From Actinoplanes flavus (GTDB lineage: Bacteria; Actinomycetota; Actinomycetes; Mycobacteriales; Micromonosporaceae): 64,000 nucleotides of DNA. The first letter of the stretch is position 1. Every line of letters begins with the position of its first letter. The position numbers and the translations under genes were made by a program. This document shows, piece after piece, positions 24,991 to 34,255 of the stretch. The notes below the pieces were generated by a model. The model was not told where the DNA came from, did not search any database, and worked only from the letters and a program-made list of their open reading frames with translations. Location: NCBI RefSeq assembly GCF_017592555.1, contig NZ_JAGFNS010000028.1, positions 62,001 to 126,000 of the forward strand, read 5' to 3'.

Positions 24991-25455
24991 TCACATGCCG
25001 GGCCGGTCGACCTGGCCGCGCCAGGCGCCGGTCTCGATGCCGCCGCGGCTCTCGATGAAATCCTTGAAGCGGTGCAGATCGCCCTTGATCTTCCGGTCGA
25101 TCATGCCGAGCTTGTCACCGGCGGTCTCGAGGAGGCCCTGCGGGTCGAAGTCCATCTGAACGGTGACCCGGGTGTGGGTGTCGTCGATGCGGTGAAAGGT
25201 GACCACACCGGCCTGCTTCTCACCGTCGGTGGCGTGCCAGGCGACCCGCTCGTCCGGCAGCTGCTCGGTGATCTCGGCGTCGAACTCCCGCTTGACGCCG
25301 GCGATCTCGGTCTTCCAGTGGGTGTGGGTGTCGTCGAGCTGACGGATCTCCGTGACCCCCTCCATGAAGCGGGGGAATTCCTCGAACTGTGTCCACTGGT
25401 TGTAGGCACTACGAACCGGGACGTTGACGTCAACGAACTCGGTGACCGTGCTCAC
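24991..25455 (-). CDS. SRPBCC (START/Bet v1-like) protein
   Basis: A 154-residue helix-grip fold protein of the COG5637 polyketide-cyclase/dehydrase-like type: VDVNVPVRSAYNQWTQFEEF at the start, FPRFMEGVTEIRQLDDTHTHW, ERVAWHATDG and a final amphipathic helix (KIKGDLHRFKDFIESRGG). It binds an unknown hydrophobic ligand. GTG start overlaps the DUF2795 stop by four bases, making it the third gene of the YihY operon, which carries a sigma-B-type promoter. Confidence 0.85.
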   Translation of the reverse strand: MSTVTEFVDVNVPVRSAYNQWTQFEEFPRFMEGVTEIRQLDDTHTHWKTEIAGVKREFDAEITEQLPDERVAWHATDGEKQAGVVTFHRIDDTHTRVTVQMDFDPQGLLETAGDKLGMIDRKIKGDLHRFKDFIESRGGIETGAWRGQVDRPGM

Positions 25456-25847
25456 GCGTTTCTCCCTTCGCTAGCTTCCCAAGCCTGTGCGGCGTTCTCG
25501 AAGATCTGTCCGTCGGGCAGTGCCGCCAGCCGCCGCATCACGTCGTCCGGGGCTTCCAGCGTGCGCGCCGAACTCTCCAGCGCGGCACGGTTCCCGGGGA
25601 ATGCGGACAGGCCGATGTAGCTGCCGAACCGGCTGAACGCCTCACCCTCGACGCTGCCGATCCCGGCCGGGACGCCCCGGCCGTAACCACCGGGCGCGAA
25701 CGTCACCTCGGGCTGATCCTCACCGGCCGGCTCGGGTGTCTTCCATTCCTCCGCACGCCCTCCGGCCGTCCCCCGGACGTTGCCCCGGGTCTCCTGAGCC
25801 ATCCTCTCGTCGAGGAGGGCGCCGTGCTTCGTGTTTCCCCGTTCCAT
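25452..25847 (-). CDS. DUF2795 domain protein
   Basis: A 131-residue protein. The N-terminal half is polar and disordered (MERGNTKHGALLDERMAQET). The C-terminal half carries a DUF2795-like unit: YIGLSAFPGNRAALESSART, then LEAPDDVMRRLAALPDGQIF. This family is small, actinobacterial and of unknown function. It starts 3 bp after the yihY stop and overlaps the SRPBCC gene, so all three are one operon, probably stress-induced. Confidence 0.75.
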   Translation of the reverse strand: MERGNTKHGALLDERMAQETRGNVRGTAGGRAEEWKTPEPAGEDQPEVTFAPGGYGRGVPAGIGSVEGEAFSRFGSYIGLSAFPGNRAALESSARTLEAPDDVMRRLAALPDGQIFENAAQAWEASEGRNA

Positions 25848-25850
25848 GAT

Positions 25851-26804
25851 TCAAGGGGTGCCCGGGGTGTCCGGGGCTAAACGCGGAGCCAGCGGGGTTT
25901 CCGGATGCCGGTCGCCGGCCTGGCGCAGCCGCCCGCGCTGCACCTCGGCGTTGACCTCGACACCGAGCAGCAGGGCCAGGTTGGACAGGTAGATCCAGAT
26001 GAGGAACGCCATCACCGCGCCGAGGCTGCCGTAGGTGCGGTTGTAGGAGCCGAAGTTGGACACGTACAGGCCGAAGCCGAACGACGTGGCGGCCCACACC
26101 GCGAGGGCCGCCACCCCGCCGAGGGTGAGCCAGCGGAACCGGGGCTGCCGGACGTTCGGGGCGATCCAGAACAGCAGCGACAACAGCATGATCGCGATCC
26201 CCACCAGCATCGGCCAGCGGCCCACCGACCAGACCCGGCGGACGGTCTCACCGGCGCCCAGGGCGTCGCCGACCGCGTCGACCAGCGGGCCGCTGATCAC
26301 CATCCCGGTGCCGGCCACCGCGAGCAGGACCAGCGCCACGGCCGCCAGGAGCAGCTGGAGCAGGTGCAGGGTCCACCAGCGGCGGCCCTCCCGGACGCTG
26401 TAGATGCGGTTGGAGGCGCGGGTGAAGATGGCGACATACCCGCCGGCGGACCAGATCGCCAGCGCCAGACCGAAGCCGAGCAGCACCTTCGCCGATTCCT
26501 GCCGGACCAGCAGCGCGTCGACGACGGCGAGCAGGCTGTCGTTGGCGACGACCGAGCCGAGCCCGATGTCACGCAGGATGCCGATCAGCGCCGGCACGGC
26601 GGTGGCCCCGTCGGTGACCAGGTTGATCAGCGCCACGACCACGACCAGGGAGGGGAGCAGCGCGGTGACCGCCTGGAAGGTGAGGGCCGCCGCGTAGTCG
26701 GTGCAGTCGTCGTCGATGAAACCGGTGATGCTGCGCCACAACACGCCCCGCCAGGTTCGCCAGCTCAGCTGCCGGATCTTCGCCGGCACCGCCCCCACGG
26801 CCAC
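25851..26804 (-). CDS. YihY/UPF0761 family membrane protein
   Basis: A 317-residue inner-membrane protein of the YihY/BrkB fold with about six helices. Conserved family stretches are DYAAALTFQAVTALLPSLVV, LLGFGLALAIWSAGGYVAIF, NRIYSVREGRRWW and NRTYGSLGAVMAFLIWIYLS, followed by LLLGVEVNAEVQRGR. The transported or bound substrate is unknown. GTG start with GGTGGGGG upstream. First gene of a three-gene operon whose promoter region has GTTTAC-N14-GGGTAT. Confidence 0.9.
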   Translation of the reverse strand: MAVGAVPAKIRQLSWRTWRGVLWRSITGFIDDDCTDYAAALTFQAVTALLPSLVVVVALINLVTDGATAVPALIGILRDIGLGSVVANDSLLAVVDALLVRQESAKVLLGFGLALAIWSAGGYVAIFTRASNRIYSVREGRRWWTLHLLQLLLAAVALVLLAVAGTGMVISGPLVDAVGDALGAGETVRRVWSVGRWPMLVGIAIMLLSLLFWIAPNVRQPRFRWLTLGGVAALAVWAATSFGFGLYVSNFGSYNRTYGSLGAVMAFLIWIYLSNLALLLGVEVNAEVQRGRLRQAGDRHPETPLAPRLAPDTPGTP

Positions 26805-26860
26805 GACTGTTCCCCCACCCGGGATCTAGGAACGCAGACGGCGACAACCCATGCCAGCCG

Positions 26861-26901
26861 ATACCCAAGCCCCGTTTACGGTAAACCCCACCGGGTAGCG
26901 T
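26861..26901. promoter_or_regulatory. Divergent promoters around GTTTAC-G-GTAAAC
   Basis: On the minus strand, GTTTAC (26881-26886) is followed after 14 bp by GGGTAT (26861-26866), a full match to the actinobacterial sigma-B/sigma-F promoter, about 50 nt before yihY. On the plus strand the mirrored GTTTAC (26874-26879) is followed after 13 bp by GGGTAG (26893-26898). TAGCGT (26896-26901) lies 6 nt before the FAD-oxidoreductase GTG, so that side could also be a housekeeping leaderless promoter. Confidence 0.65.
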
Positions 26902-26907
26902 CTGCGC

Positions 26908-28479
26908 GTGGACACCGTGGACGCCATCGTCATCGGGGCCGGGCACAACGGGCTGGTCGCCGCCAATCTGCTCGCCGACGCCGGCTGGTCGGTCCGGGTC
27001 CTGGAGGCCACCCCGCACCCGGGCGGCGCGGTCCGCTCCGGGCACGTGACCGCCCCCGGCTACCTGTCCGACCTGTTCAGCTCCTTCTACCCGCTGGGCT
27101 ACGCGTCACCGGTGATGAAGTCGCTGGACCTGGACCTGCGCTGGACACACGCGCCGGACGTGTTCACCCATCTGCTGCCGGACGGCCGGGCCGCCACGGT
27201 GAGCCGGGATCTGGACCGGACGACGGCGTCGATGGAGGCGTTCGCACCCGGGGACGGGGACCGCTGGCGTACCGCGTACCGGGAATGGCGGGATGTCTCG
27301 GACCGGATGATGGACACCCTGTTCACCCCGTTCCCGCCGGTCCGGCACGGCCTCGGCCTGGCCCGGCAGCTGCGGGTGGGCGGTTCCCTGCGGCTGGCCC
27401 GGCGGCTGGTCCTGTCGGTGCGCGAGCTGGCCGCCGAGCTCTTCGAGGGTGAGGGCGCGGCCCTGGCCCTGGCCGGCTGCGCCCTGCACACCGACCTGTC
27501 CCCGGAGGAGGCCGGCGGCGGCGTCTACGGCTGGCTGCTGGCCATGCTGGCGCAGCAGGTCGGCTGGCCGGTTCCGGTCGGCGGGGCTGGCGAGATCACC
27601 TCGGCCCTGATCCGCAGGATGAACGGGGAGGTCGTCTACCGGGCGCCGGTCACCCGGGTGCTGGTGGCCCGCGGCCGCGCGATGGGCGTGCGCACCGCGG
27701 ACGGCCGGGACTGGCGGGCCCGGCGCGCGGTGATCGCCGACGTGCCCGCTCCGGCGCTGTTCCTGGACATGGTCGGCGAGCGCTGGCTGCCGCCGCGGAT
27801 GACCGAGGATCTGGCGCACTTCCGCTGGGACGGCGCCACCGTGAAGGTCGACTGGGCGGTGCGCTCGAAGATGCCGTGGGCGAACCCGGCGGCCGCCGGC
27901 TCCGGCACGGTGCACCTGGGCGCCGACCTGAACGGCCTGACCCGGTACGCCTCCCGCCTCGCCTCCGACCAGCTGCCGGAGCACCCGTTCCTGCTGCTCG
28001 GGCAGACCACCACGGCCGATCCCAGCCGGTCGCCGGAGGGCACCGAGTCGGTGTGGGCGTACACCCATCTGCCGCACCGGCCGTCCTGGACGGCCGACGA
28101 GATCGCCGGGCACGTGGAGCGGATCGAGTCGGTCGTCGAGGAGCACGCGCCCGGTTTCCGGCGCGCGGTGGTGGGCCGCAACGTGTTCGGCCCGGCCGAC
28201 CTGGAGCGGGAGAACCCGTCCCTGGTCGGCGGGGCGCTCGGCGGCGGCACGGCGGCCGCCTTCCAGCAGCTGTTCCTGCGCCCGGTGCCCGGCCTGGGCC
28301 GTCCGGACACCCCGGTGGACCGGCTGTTCCTGGGCAGCGCGTCGGCACATCCGGGCGGCGGGGTGCACGGCGCGCCGGGTGCGAACGCGGCGCGCGCCGC
28401 TCTGGCCCGTGACCGGATGCTGACCGGGGCCGCCTACCGGGCCGCGATCGACGGCGCGCACCGGGTGATCTACGCCTGA
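26908..28479 (+). CDS. Phytoene-desaturase-like FAD-dependent oxidoreductase
   Basis: A 523-residue flavoprotein. The dinucleotide-binding motif is at the N-terminus (AIVIGAGHNGLVAANLLADA, then VLEATPHPGGAVRSG). C-terminal FAD-binding residues appear in RLFLGSASAHPGGGVHGAPG. The fold is that of carotenoid desaturases/isomerases and their many relatives; no crt genes are nearby, so the substrate is unknown. GTG start, probably leaderless. It is divergent from the YihY operon and shares its promoter region; the end overlaps the convergent SRPBCC gene by 10 bp. Confidence 0.85.
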   Translation: MDTVDAIVIGAGHNGLVAANLLADAGWSVRVLEATPHPGGAVRSGHVTAPGYLSDLFSSFYPLGYASPVMKSLDLDLRWTHAPDVFTHLLPDGRAATVSRDLDRTTASMEAFAPGDGDRWRTAYREWRDVSDRMMDTLFTPFPPVRHGLGLARQLRVGGSLRLARRLVLSVRELAAELFEGEGAALALAGCALHTDLSPEEAGGGVYGWLLAMLAQQVGWPVPVGGAGEITSALIRRMNGEVVYRAPVTRVLVARGRAMGVRTADGRDWRARRAVIADVPAPALFLDMVGERWLPPRMTEDLAHFRWDGATVKVDWAVRSKMPWANPAAAGSGTVHLGADLNGLTRYASRLASDQLPEHPFLLLGQTTTADPSRSPEGTESVWAYTHLPHRPSWTADEIAGHVERIESVVEEHAPGFRRAVVGRNVFGPADLERENPSLVGGALGGGTAAAFQQLFLRPVPGLGRPDTPVDRLFLGSASAHPGGGVHGAPGANAARAALARDRMLTGAAYRAAIDGAHRVIYA

Positions 28480-28952
28480 CGTTCGGCGATGTCGGCGAGC
28501 CGGCGCAACGTCTCCACGTTGCGCCGGTGCAGCAGCAGGTCGTTGAGCTTGTTGCGCACCCACCGCAGCGGGCCCTCGGTGAAGTCCTCCTCGATCACGA
28601 CCCGGGTGGCGCCGCCGTCGACCGGGTCGAGGCGGATGTCCACCTCGGCGGCGCCCAGCGGCCACAGCCCGGCGCTCAGCTTCAGCTCCTTGCCGGGAGT
28701 GCAGGCGAGCACCGTCGACGAGTCGTGCAACGACAGCGGCCACGGGCCCGCCTTGTGGTGGAGTCTCGTGCCGGGGGCGGGCCAGGCCGCCTCCACATCG
28801 CGGATGTGTACGGTCCCCACCACCCAGTCGCTGTAGCTCCAGCCGTCGGCGAGCACGGCGAAGACGCGGTCCGGTGGGGCCTGAACGGTTCGTGCCACGG
28901 TTGCCACGGGATCCGGCTTACCCTGCGGTGGTGGCCTGTAACGGATGGTCAT
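28470..28952 (-). CDS. SRPBCC family protein
   Basis: A 160-residue Bet v1/START-type protein: VARTVQAPPDRVFAVLADGW, YSDWVVGTVHIRDVEAAWPA, GTRLHHKAGPWPLSL and a C-terminal helix (GPLRWVRNKLNDLLLHRRNV). The ligand is unknown. It is convergent with, and overlaps, the FAD oxidoreductase and is divergent from the glycosyltransferase over about 65 bp. Confidence 0.85.
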   Translation of the reverse strand: MTIRYRPPPQGKPDPVATVARTVQAPPDRVFAVLADGWSYSDWVVGTVHIRDVEAAWPAPGTRLHHKAGPWPLSLHDSSTVLACTPGKELKLSAGLWPLGAAEVDIRLDPVDGGATRVVIEEDFTEGPLRWVRNKLNDLLLHRRNVETLRRLADIAERQA

Positions 28953-29017
28953 GTTTACCGTTCAGGCCCTCGGGCATTGGCTCCGCGTACCCGACCCCAG
29001 CATCTGGAGGAGACCCC

Positions 29018-30148
29018 GTGCGCATTGCGATGATCTCCGAACCGGCCGGCCGGGCCGACGAGCTGGCCGCCGCGCTGGCCGAGCTGGGCCATGAGGTCCG
29101 CGTCTACATCCGCCGCGCGGACCCGGACGCCGCCGAGGTGGTCGTCACCCCGGCCGGTGTGCACGTGGTGAACGTGGTGGCCGGCCCGATCCGGCCGATC
29201 CCCTCCGACCTGCTGCTCCCGCACATGGGCGAGTTCGGCCGGGTGCTCGGCGAGCAGTGGCGCGACGGCTGGTCGCCGGACGTCGCCCACGCCCACTTCT
29301 GGACCAGCGGCCTGGCCGCGGTCACCGCCGCCAAGCAGATCGGTGTGCCGGTGGTGCAGTCCTTCCACGAGCTCGGCGAGTTCGACGCCGCCGCGCCGGG
29401 CCCGTCCCGGTCCGGCTACGAGCGGGCGCTCGGCCGGGCGGTCGACCGGGTGGTGGCACAGACCCAGGACGAGGTGGGCGAACTGGTGCGCATCGGTGTG
29501 CCCAGGGCCCGTCTCACCGTGATCCCGGCCGGTGTGGACAGCGAACGGTTCACCCCGGACGGCCCGGCCGCCCCGCGCGACCCGGAGCGTCCCCGCATCC
29601 TGTCGGTCGGCAAGCTGGTCGAGCGCAAGGGCTTCGGCGACGTCATCCAGGCCATGCGGTACGTCCCCGGCGCCGAGGTGGTGGTCGTCGGCGGCCCGCC
29701 GCCCGAGCAGCTGCCCGCCGACCCGGGCGCCGGCCTGCTGCGGTCGATGGCCGAGCAGTTCCGGGTCGCCGACCGGTTCCGGCTCGTCGGTGCGGTGCCG
29801 CAGCGCGAGCTGCCCAGCTGGTACCGCTCGGCGGACGTGCTGGTGGCCGCCGCCGGTGACGAGCGGTCGGCCCTGGAGGCGATGGCCTGCGGGCTACCCG
29901 TGGTCGGGACCGCGGTGGGCACCCTGACCGAGACGGTGGTCGACGGGCTCACCGGCGACCTGGTGCCGGCCCGGGACCCGCGGGCGCTGGGCGGGGCGCT
30001 GCGCCGGCTGATCAACGACAAGGTGCGCCGGTTCACCTACGCGACCGCCGCCCTGGACCGCGCCCGCCAGGCGTACTCGTGGAAGCGGGTGGCCGCGCAG
30101 ATCGGCTCGGTCTACGCCGGCCTGCGCCGCAGCAACGCCACGGTGTAG
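29018..30148 (+). CDS. GT4-family glycosyltransferase
   Basis: A 376-residue GT-B fold enzyme. The N-terminal acceptor domain starts IAMISEPAGRADELAAALAE (a glycine-rich loop is less clear than usual), with HAHFWTSGLAAVTAAKQIGV. The C-terminal nucleotide-sugar domain has VIPAGVDSERF, RILSVGKLVERKGFGDVIQA and the E-x7-E element around ERSALEAMACGLPVVGTAVG. Probably cytosolic or membrane-associated, transferring a sugar from a nucleotide donor. The GTG start has GGAGGAG 6-7 bases upstream. The acceptor is unknown. Confidence 0.88.
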   Translation: MRIAMISEPAGRADELAAALAELGHEVRVYIRRADPDAAEVVVTPAGVHVVNVVAGPIRPIPSDLLLPHMGEFGRVLGEQWRDGWSPDVAHAHFWTSGLAAVTAAKQIGVPVVQSFHELGEFDAAAPGPSRSGYERALGRAVDRVVAQTQDEVGELVRIGVPRARLTVIPAGVDSERFTPDGPAAPRDPERPRILSVGKLVERKGFGDVIQAMRYVPGAEVVVVGGPPPEQLPADPGAGLLRSMAEQFRVADRFRLVGAVPQRELPSWYRSADVLVAAAGDERSALEAMACGLPVVGTAVGTLTETVVDGLTGDLVPARDPRALGGALRRLINDKVRRFTYATAALDRARQAYSWKRVAAQIGSVYAGLRRSNATV

Positions 30149-30230
30149 ACCGGCATCAACCGATCGGTGGACGGCGACGGCCGCCCACCGTTCGATTCGG
30201 GCACGGCGCCCGCCACGCGACGCTGGGTGC

Positions 30231-31124
30231 ATGACAGTCATCGAGGTCGAGAACCTGGCGAAGAGGTACGGCGAGACCGTAGCCGTACGGGATGTGTCGT
30301 TCAGCGTCGAGCCCGGCGAGATCTTCGGGATCCTCGGCCCGAACGGCGCCGGCAAGACCACCACCGTCGAGTGCGTCGCGGGGCTGCGTACCGCCGACTC
30401 GGGCCGGATCACGGTGCTCGGGCGCCCGGCCGGCGACCCGGAGCTGCGCGCCCGGATCGGGGTGCAGCTCCAGGAGAGCGAACTCCAGGACAAGATCACC
30501 GTCCGGGAGGCGCTGGAGCTGTACAGCTCCTTCTACCCGAATCCGGCGGACTGGCGTGAGCTGGCCGGCGACCTGGGCCTGACCGCCAAGCTCAGGACCC
30601 GGTTCGGCAAGCTCTCCGGCGGCCAGAAGCAGCGGCTGTCCATCGCGCTGGCCCTGCTCGGCAACCCCGAGGTCGCCATCCTGGACGAGCTGACCACCGG
30701 CCTCGACCCGCAGGCCCGCCGGGACACCTGGGACCTGATCTCCGGCATCCGCGACCGCGGGGTCACCCTGCTGCTGGTCACCCACTTCATGGAGGAGGCC
30801 GAGCGCCTCTGCGACCGGATCGTCGTGATCGACAAGGGCGCGGTGGCCGCCCTCGACACCCCGGCCGGCCTGATCAACCGGGCCGGCGACGAGCAGCGGA
30901 TCCGGTTCCGCCCGTCCCAGCCGTTCGCCGACGAGCTGCTCACCGCCCTGCCCGAGGTGCGCGAGCTGCGCCACCAGGGCTCGCGGATCGAGATCATCGG
31001 CTCCGGGAACCTGCTGCACGCCGTCATCTCGGTGCTCGCCCGCGACGGCATCGTCGCCGCCGAGCTGACCCTGGAACAGACCACTCTCGACGACGCCTTC
31101 GTCCACCTCACCCGCGGGGAGTGA
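30231..31124 (+). CDS. ABC transporter ATP-binding protein
   Basis: A 297-residue ATPase subunit of a DrrA/CcmA-type exporter. Walker A is GPNGAGKTTT, the signature is LSGGQKQRLSIAL, Walker B is VAILDELTTGLDP and the switch His lies in LLVTHFMEEAE. The C-terminal ~70 residues are the usual DUF4162-like extension. It is the first gene of a four-gene set: ATPase, permease, histidine kinase, response regulator. Confidence 0.95.
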   Translation: MTVIEVENLAKRYGETVAVRDVSFSVEPGEIFGILGPNGAGKTTTVECVAGLRTADSGRITVLGRPAGDPELRARIGVQLQESELQDKITVREALELYSSFYPNPADWRELAGDLGLTAKLRTRFGKLSGGQKQRLSIALALLGNPEVAILDELTTGLDPQARRDTWDLISGIRDRGVTLLLVTHFMEEAERLCDRIVVIDKGAVAALDTPAGLINRAGDEQRIRFRPSQPFADELLTALPEVRELRHQGSRIEIIGSGNLLHAVISVLARDGIVAAELTLEQTTLDDAFVHLTRGE

Positions 31125-31129
31125 CCACC

Positions 31130-31870
31130 ATGTCCGTCTTCACCAAGCTGACCCTGTCCGAGTTCAAGCTCACCCTCCGCGACCCGCTCTACGTCTTCTT
31201 CACCCTGCTCTTCCCGCTCCTGCTGATCACCATCCTCGGCAACGTGCCGACCATGCAGGAGACCCCGCCGGAGCTGGGCGGGCTCCGGGTGATCGACGTC
31301 TACGCCGGCGCCGCCCTCGGGCTGGCCATCGGCATCATCGGGTTGCAGGGCATGCCCGCGGTGCTCGCCACCTACCGCGAACGGGGCATCCTGCGCCGGT
31401 TCGCCACCACCCCGGTACGCCCCACGCTCCTGCTGGCCGCGCAACTGACCATGAACCTGGCCACCGTGCTGGTGTCCGCCGTCCTCGTCTACACCGTCGC
31501 CCACCTGGCGTTCGACGTGCCGATCCCGGAGGCGCCGTTCGCCCTGCTCCTGGCGATCCTGCTCAACTGCTCCGGCGCCTTCGCCATCGGCCTGCTGCTG
31601 GCGGCCCTCGCGCCGTCCGGCAAGACGGCCAACGCGATCGGCACCTTCCTGTTCTTCCCGATGATGTTCTTCGCCGGACTGTGGGCGCCGCGTGACCTGA
31701 TGCCCGAGGTGCTCCAGCGGATCGGTGACTTCACCCCGTTCGCGGCCGGCCAGGACCTGATGACCGGTGCCCTCACGGGACAGTCCCCGGAGTGGCTCTC
31801 GATTACCGTACTCATGGGATACCTGCTGATCTGCGGAGCCGCAGCGGTGAAGTACTTTCGCTGGGAGTGA
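31130..31870 (+). CDS. ABC-2 type transporter permease
   Basis: A 246-residue integral membrane subunit with six predicted helices, including YVFFTLLFPLLLITILGNVP, GAALGLAIGIIGLQGMPAVL and GTFLFFPMMFFAGLWAPRDL, plus the coupling-loop stretch YRERGILRRFATTPVRPTLL typical of ABC-2 exporters. The ATG at 31130 has GGGGAG at good spacing; a GTG at 31121 overlapping the ATPase stop is the alternative. With the ATPase it should export a drug-like or lipid compound. Confidence 0.92.
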   Translation: MSVFTKLTLSEFKLTLRDPLYVFFTLLFPLLLITILGNVPTMQETPPELGGLRVIDVYAGAALGLAIGIIGLQGMPAVLATYRERGILRRFATTPVRPTLLLAAQLTMNLATVLVSAVLVYTVAHLAFDVPIPEAPFALLLAILLNCSGAFAIGLLLAALAPSGKTANAIGTFLFFPMMFFAGLWAPRDLMPEVLQRIGDFTPFAAGQDLMTGALTGQSPEWLSITVLMGYLLICGAAAVKYFRWE

Positions 31871-31872
31871 CG

Positions 31873-33110
31873 ATGGAGGCCGCCGACCCCACCCGGGATC
31901 TGACCCGCCCGTTCCTGGCCTACGGGACGCTGCTCTGCTCGCTGCTGCTGGTGCTGGTGGCCTGGAACACCCCGGTGCCGCGCACCGATCTGCCCACCAT
32001 CCTGACCGCCACCGCGCTGACCGCCTGCTGGATGGCCTGGTGGGTGGACCTGCACCCGGGCTGGCAGCACCGGAGCGGGCTGATGGCGGTCTTCCTCACC
32101 GGCCTGATCCTGCTCAACCTGTGGCTCGCCTGGTGCAGCCCGCTCTTCGGCATCTACACCTGGTCCGGCTACCTCTTCATCGGCTACGCGGTCCGTGGCA
32201 TGTGGCCGCTGGCCGTGGTGGTGCCGGTCGCCGCGGTCAACGCCTTCGCCCAGGTCGGCGGATGGGTCACCTTCGCCCGCCCGGACGGCATGGTCATCTA
32301 CCTGGCGGTCCTGGTCTGCAACCTGCTGATCGCCGAGACCATGACCCTGATCGGCATCCGGGCCGACCGCAGGTCGCAGAGCCGCGAGGACCGGATCGAC
32401 GCCCTCGCCGAGGCCAACGCGAAACTCGCCGCCGCCCTCCAGGAGAACGCCGGACTGCACGCCCAGTTGCTGGTCCAGGCGCACGAGGCGGGCGTCCTCA
32501 ACGAGCGGCAGCGGATGGCCGGTGAGATCCACGACGTCCTCGCCCAGGGCCTGACCGGCATCGTCACCCAGCTCGAGGCGGCCGAGTCGCACCCGGCCGA
32601 ACGGGACCGGCACCTGGCGGCGGCGAAACGCCTGGCCCGGGAGAGCCTCACCGAGGCCCGCCGCTCGGTGCAGGCGCTGCGGCCGCAGCACCTGGACGCC
32701 GCCCGGCTGCCCGAGGCGCTCGACGAGGTGGTCCGGGCGTGGGCCGGCATCCACGGCGTCCGCGCCGACCTCACGGTCACCGGCCCGGCCCGGCCGATGC
32801 TTCCCGAGATCGAGACGACCCTGCTGCGTACCGCCCAGGAGGCCCTGGCCAACGTGGCCAGGCACGCCGCCGCCGGCCGGGTCGGCCTCACCCTGTCCTA
32901 CATGGAGGACATGATCACCCTGGACGTCCGCGACGACGGCGCCGGCTTCGACCCGGCCGCGCCGCGGGCGGTCACCGAGGACGGCGGCTTCGGACTGCAC
33001 GCGATGCGGGAACGCCTCAGCCGCATCGCCGGAACCCTCGAGGTCGAATCGGAACCCGGCGGCGGAACCGCGATCTCCGCGTGCGTGCCCGCCATCGCGA
33101 TCGGAGCAGC

Positions 33111-33114
<4 letters not shown>
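31873..33114 (+). CDS. Membrane sensor histidine kinase
   Basis: A 413-residue kinase. Roughly five to six helices in residues 15-165 form a membrane sensor without a large loop. A coiled coil (EDRIDALAEANAKLAAALQE) leads into HisKA_3 with MAGEIHDVLAQGLTG (phospho-His) and an HATPase_c domain (EALANVARHAAAGRV, VRDDGAGFDP, GFGLHAMRERL). ATG with GGGAG 5 bases upstream. Its stop overlaps the regulator start (ATGA). Placement behind the ABC genes suggests it senses the exported compound or membrane stress. Confidence 0.93.
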
Positions 33115-33737
<623 letters not shown>

Positions 33738-33749
33738 AAACCCATCTCC

Positions 33750-33782
33750 GGTACGGGCGACGCGAACCGCCGTCGCCATACC
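33750..33782 (+). terminator. Hairpin after response regulator
   Basis: GGTA-c-GGGCGACG pairs with CGTCGCC-a-TACC around an 8-base loop (outer 4 bp and inner 7 bp perfect). It lies 12 bases after the regulator stop and ends the ABC/two-component operon. Confidence 0.55.
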
Positions 33783-33838
33783 CGCGATCGTCTGCCGGGC
33801 CGCGCCCGGTGCCGCGCCCGCCGGGCTGAGCTGCCCAC

Positions 33839-34255
33839 TCACCCTCTTCTCGGCGCGCCCCGATAGGTGCCGAACGACCACAGGTTCCCCTCCGGGTCAC
33901 GGGCCGTGAAGTCGCGTGAGCCGTAGCCGGTGTCGGCCGGCTTCCGCAGGATCTCCGCCCCGGCGGCGGACGCCCGCGCGTACAGGCCGTCGACGTCGTC
34001 GGTCACCGCATACCCTCCGAACGACCCCGGGGCCAGGTCGTTCCACGGGTTGCCGGGATCGTCGCGTACCGAACCGAGCATGACGCCGCCACCGGGCGGC
34101 CAGCTCAACTCGGCGTGGTCGACCGTGTCGCCCTCGCCGTGCACCACGGTCTCCTCGAAACCGAACGCCTCGACCAGGAACCGGATCAGCGCCCGGGCGT
34201 CGTGCGCCTTCAGGGTCGGCCACACCTGCGGGGCCGGTGCTCGCATGTCAGTCAT
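33839..34255 (-). CDS. VOC-family protein
   Basis: A 138-residue single VOC module: VWPTLKAHDARALIRFLVEA, FGFEETVVHGEGDTVDHAEL, GGGVMLGSVRDDPGNP, then GYAVTDDVDGLYARASAAGA and FTARDPEGNLWSFGTYRG. Such proteins are often called glyoxalase or bleomycin-resistance proteins; the ligand is unknown. The start MTDMRAP overlaps the AraC gene stop by eight bases, so it is co-translated with that regulator. Confidence 0.85.
   Translation of the reverse strand: MTDMRAPAPQVWPTLKAHDARALIRFLVEAFGFEETVVHGEGDTVDHAELSWPPGGGVMLGSVRDDPGNPWNDLAPGSFGGYAVTDDVDGLYARASAAGAEILRKPADTGYGSRDFTARDPEGNLWSFGTYRGAPRRG

Noticed and set aside
28952..29017. Sigma-B-type promoter GTTT-N15-GGGCAT ahead of the glycosyltransferase
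   Set aside because: The -10 reads GGGCAT rather than GGGTAT, and the short gap could give this by chance; kept only as a weak possibility.
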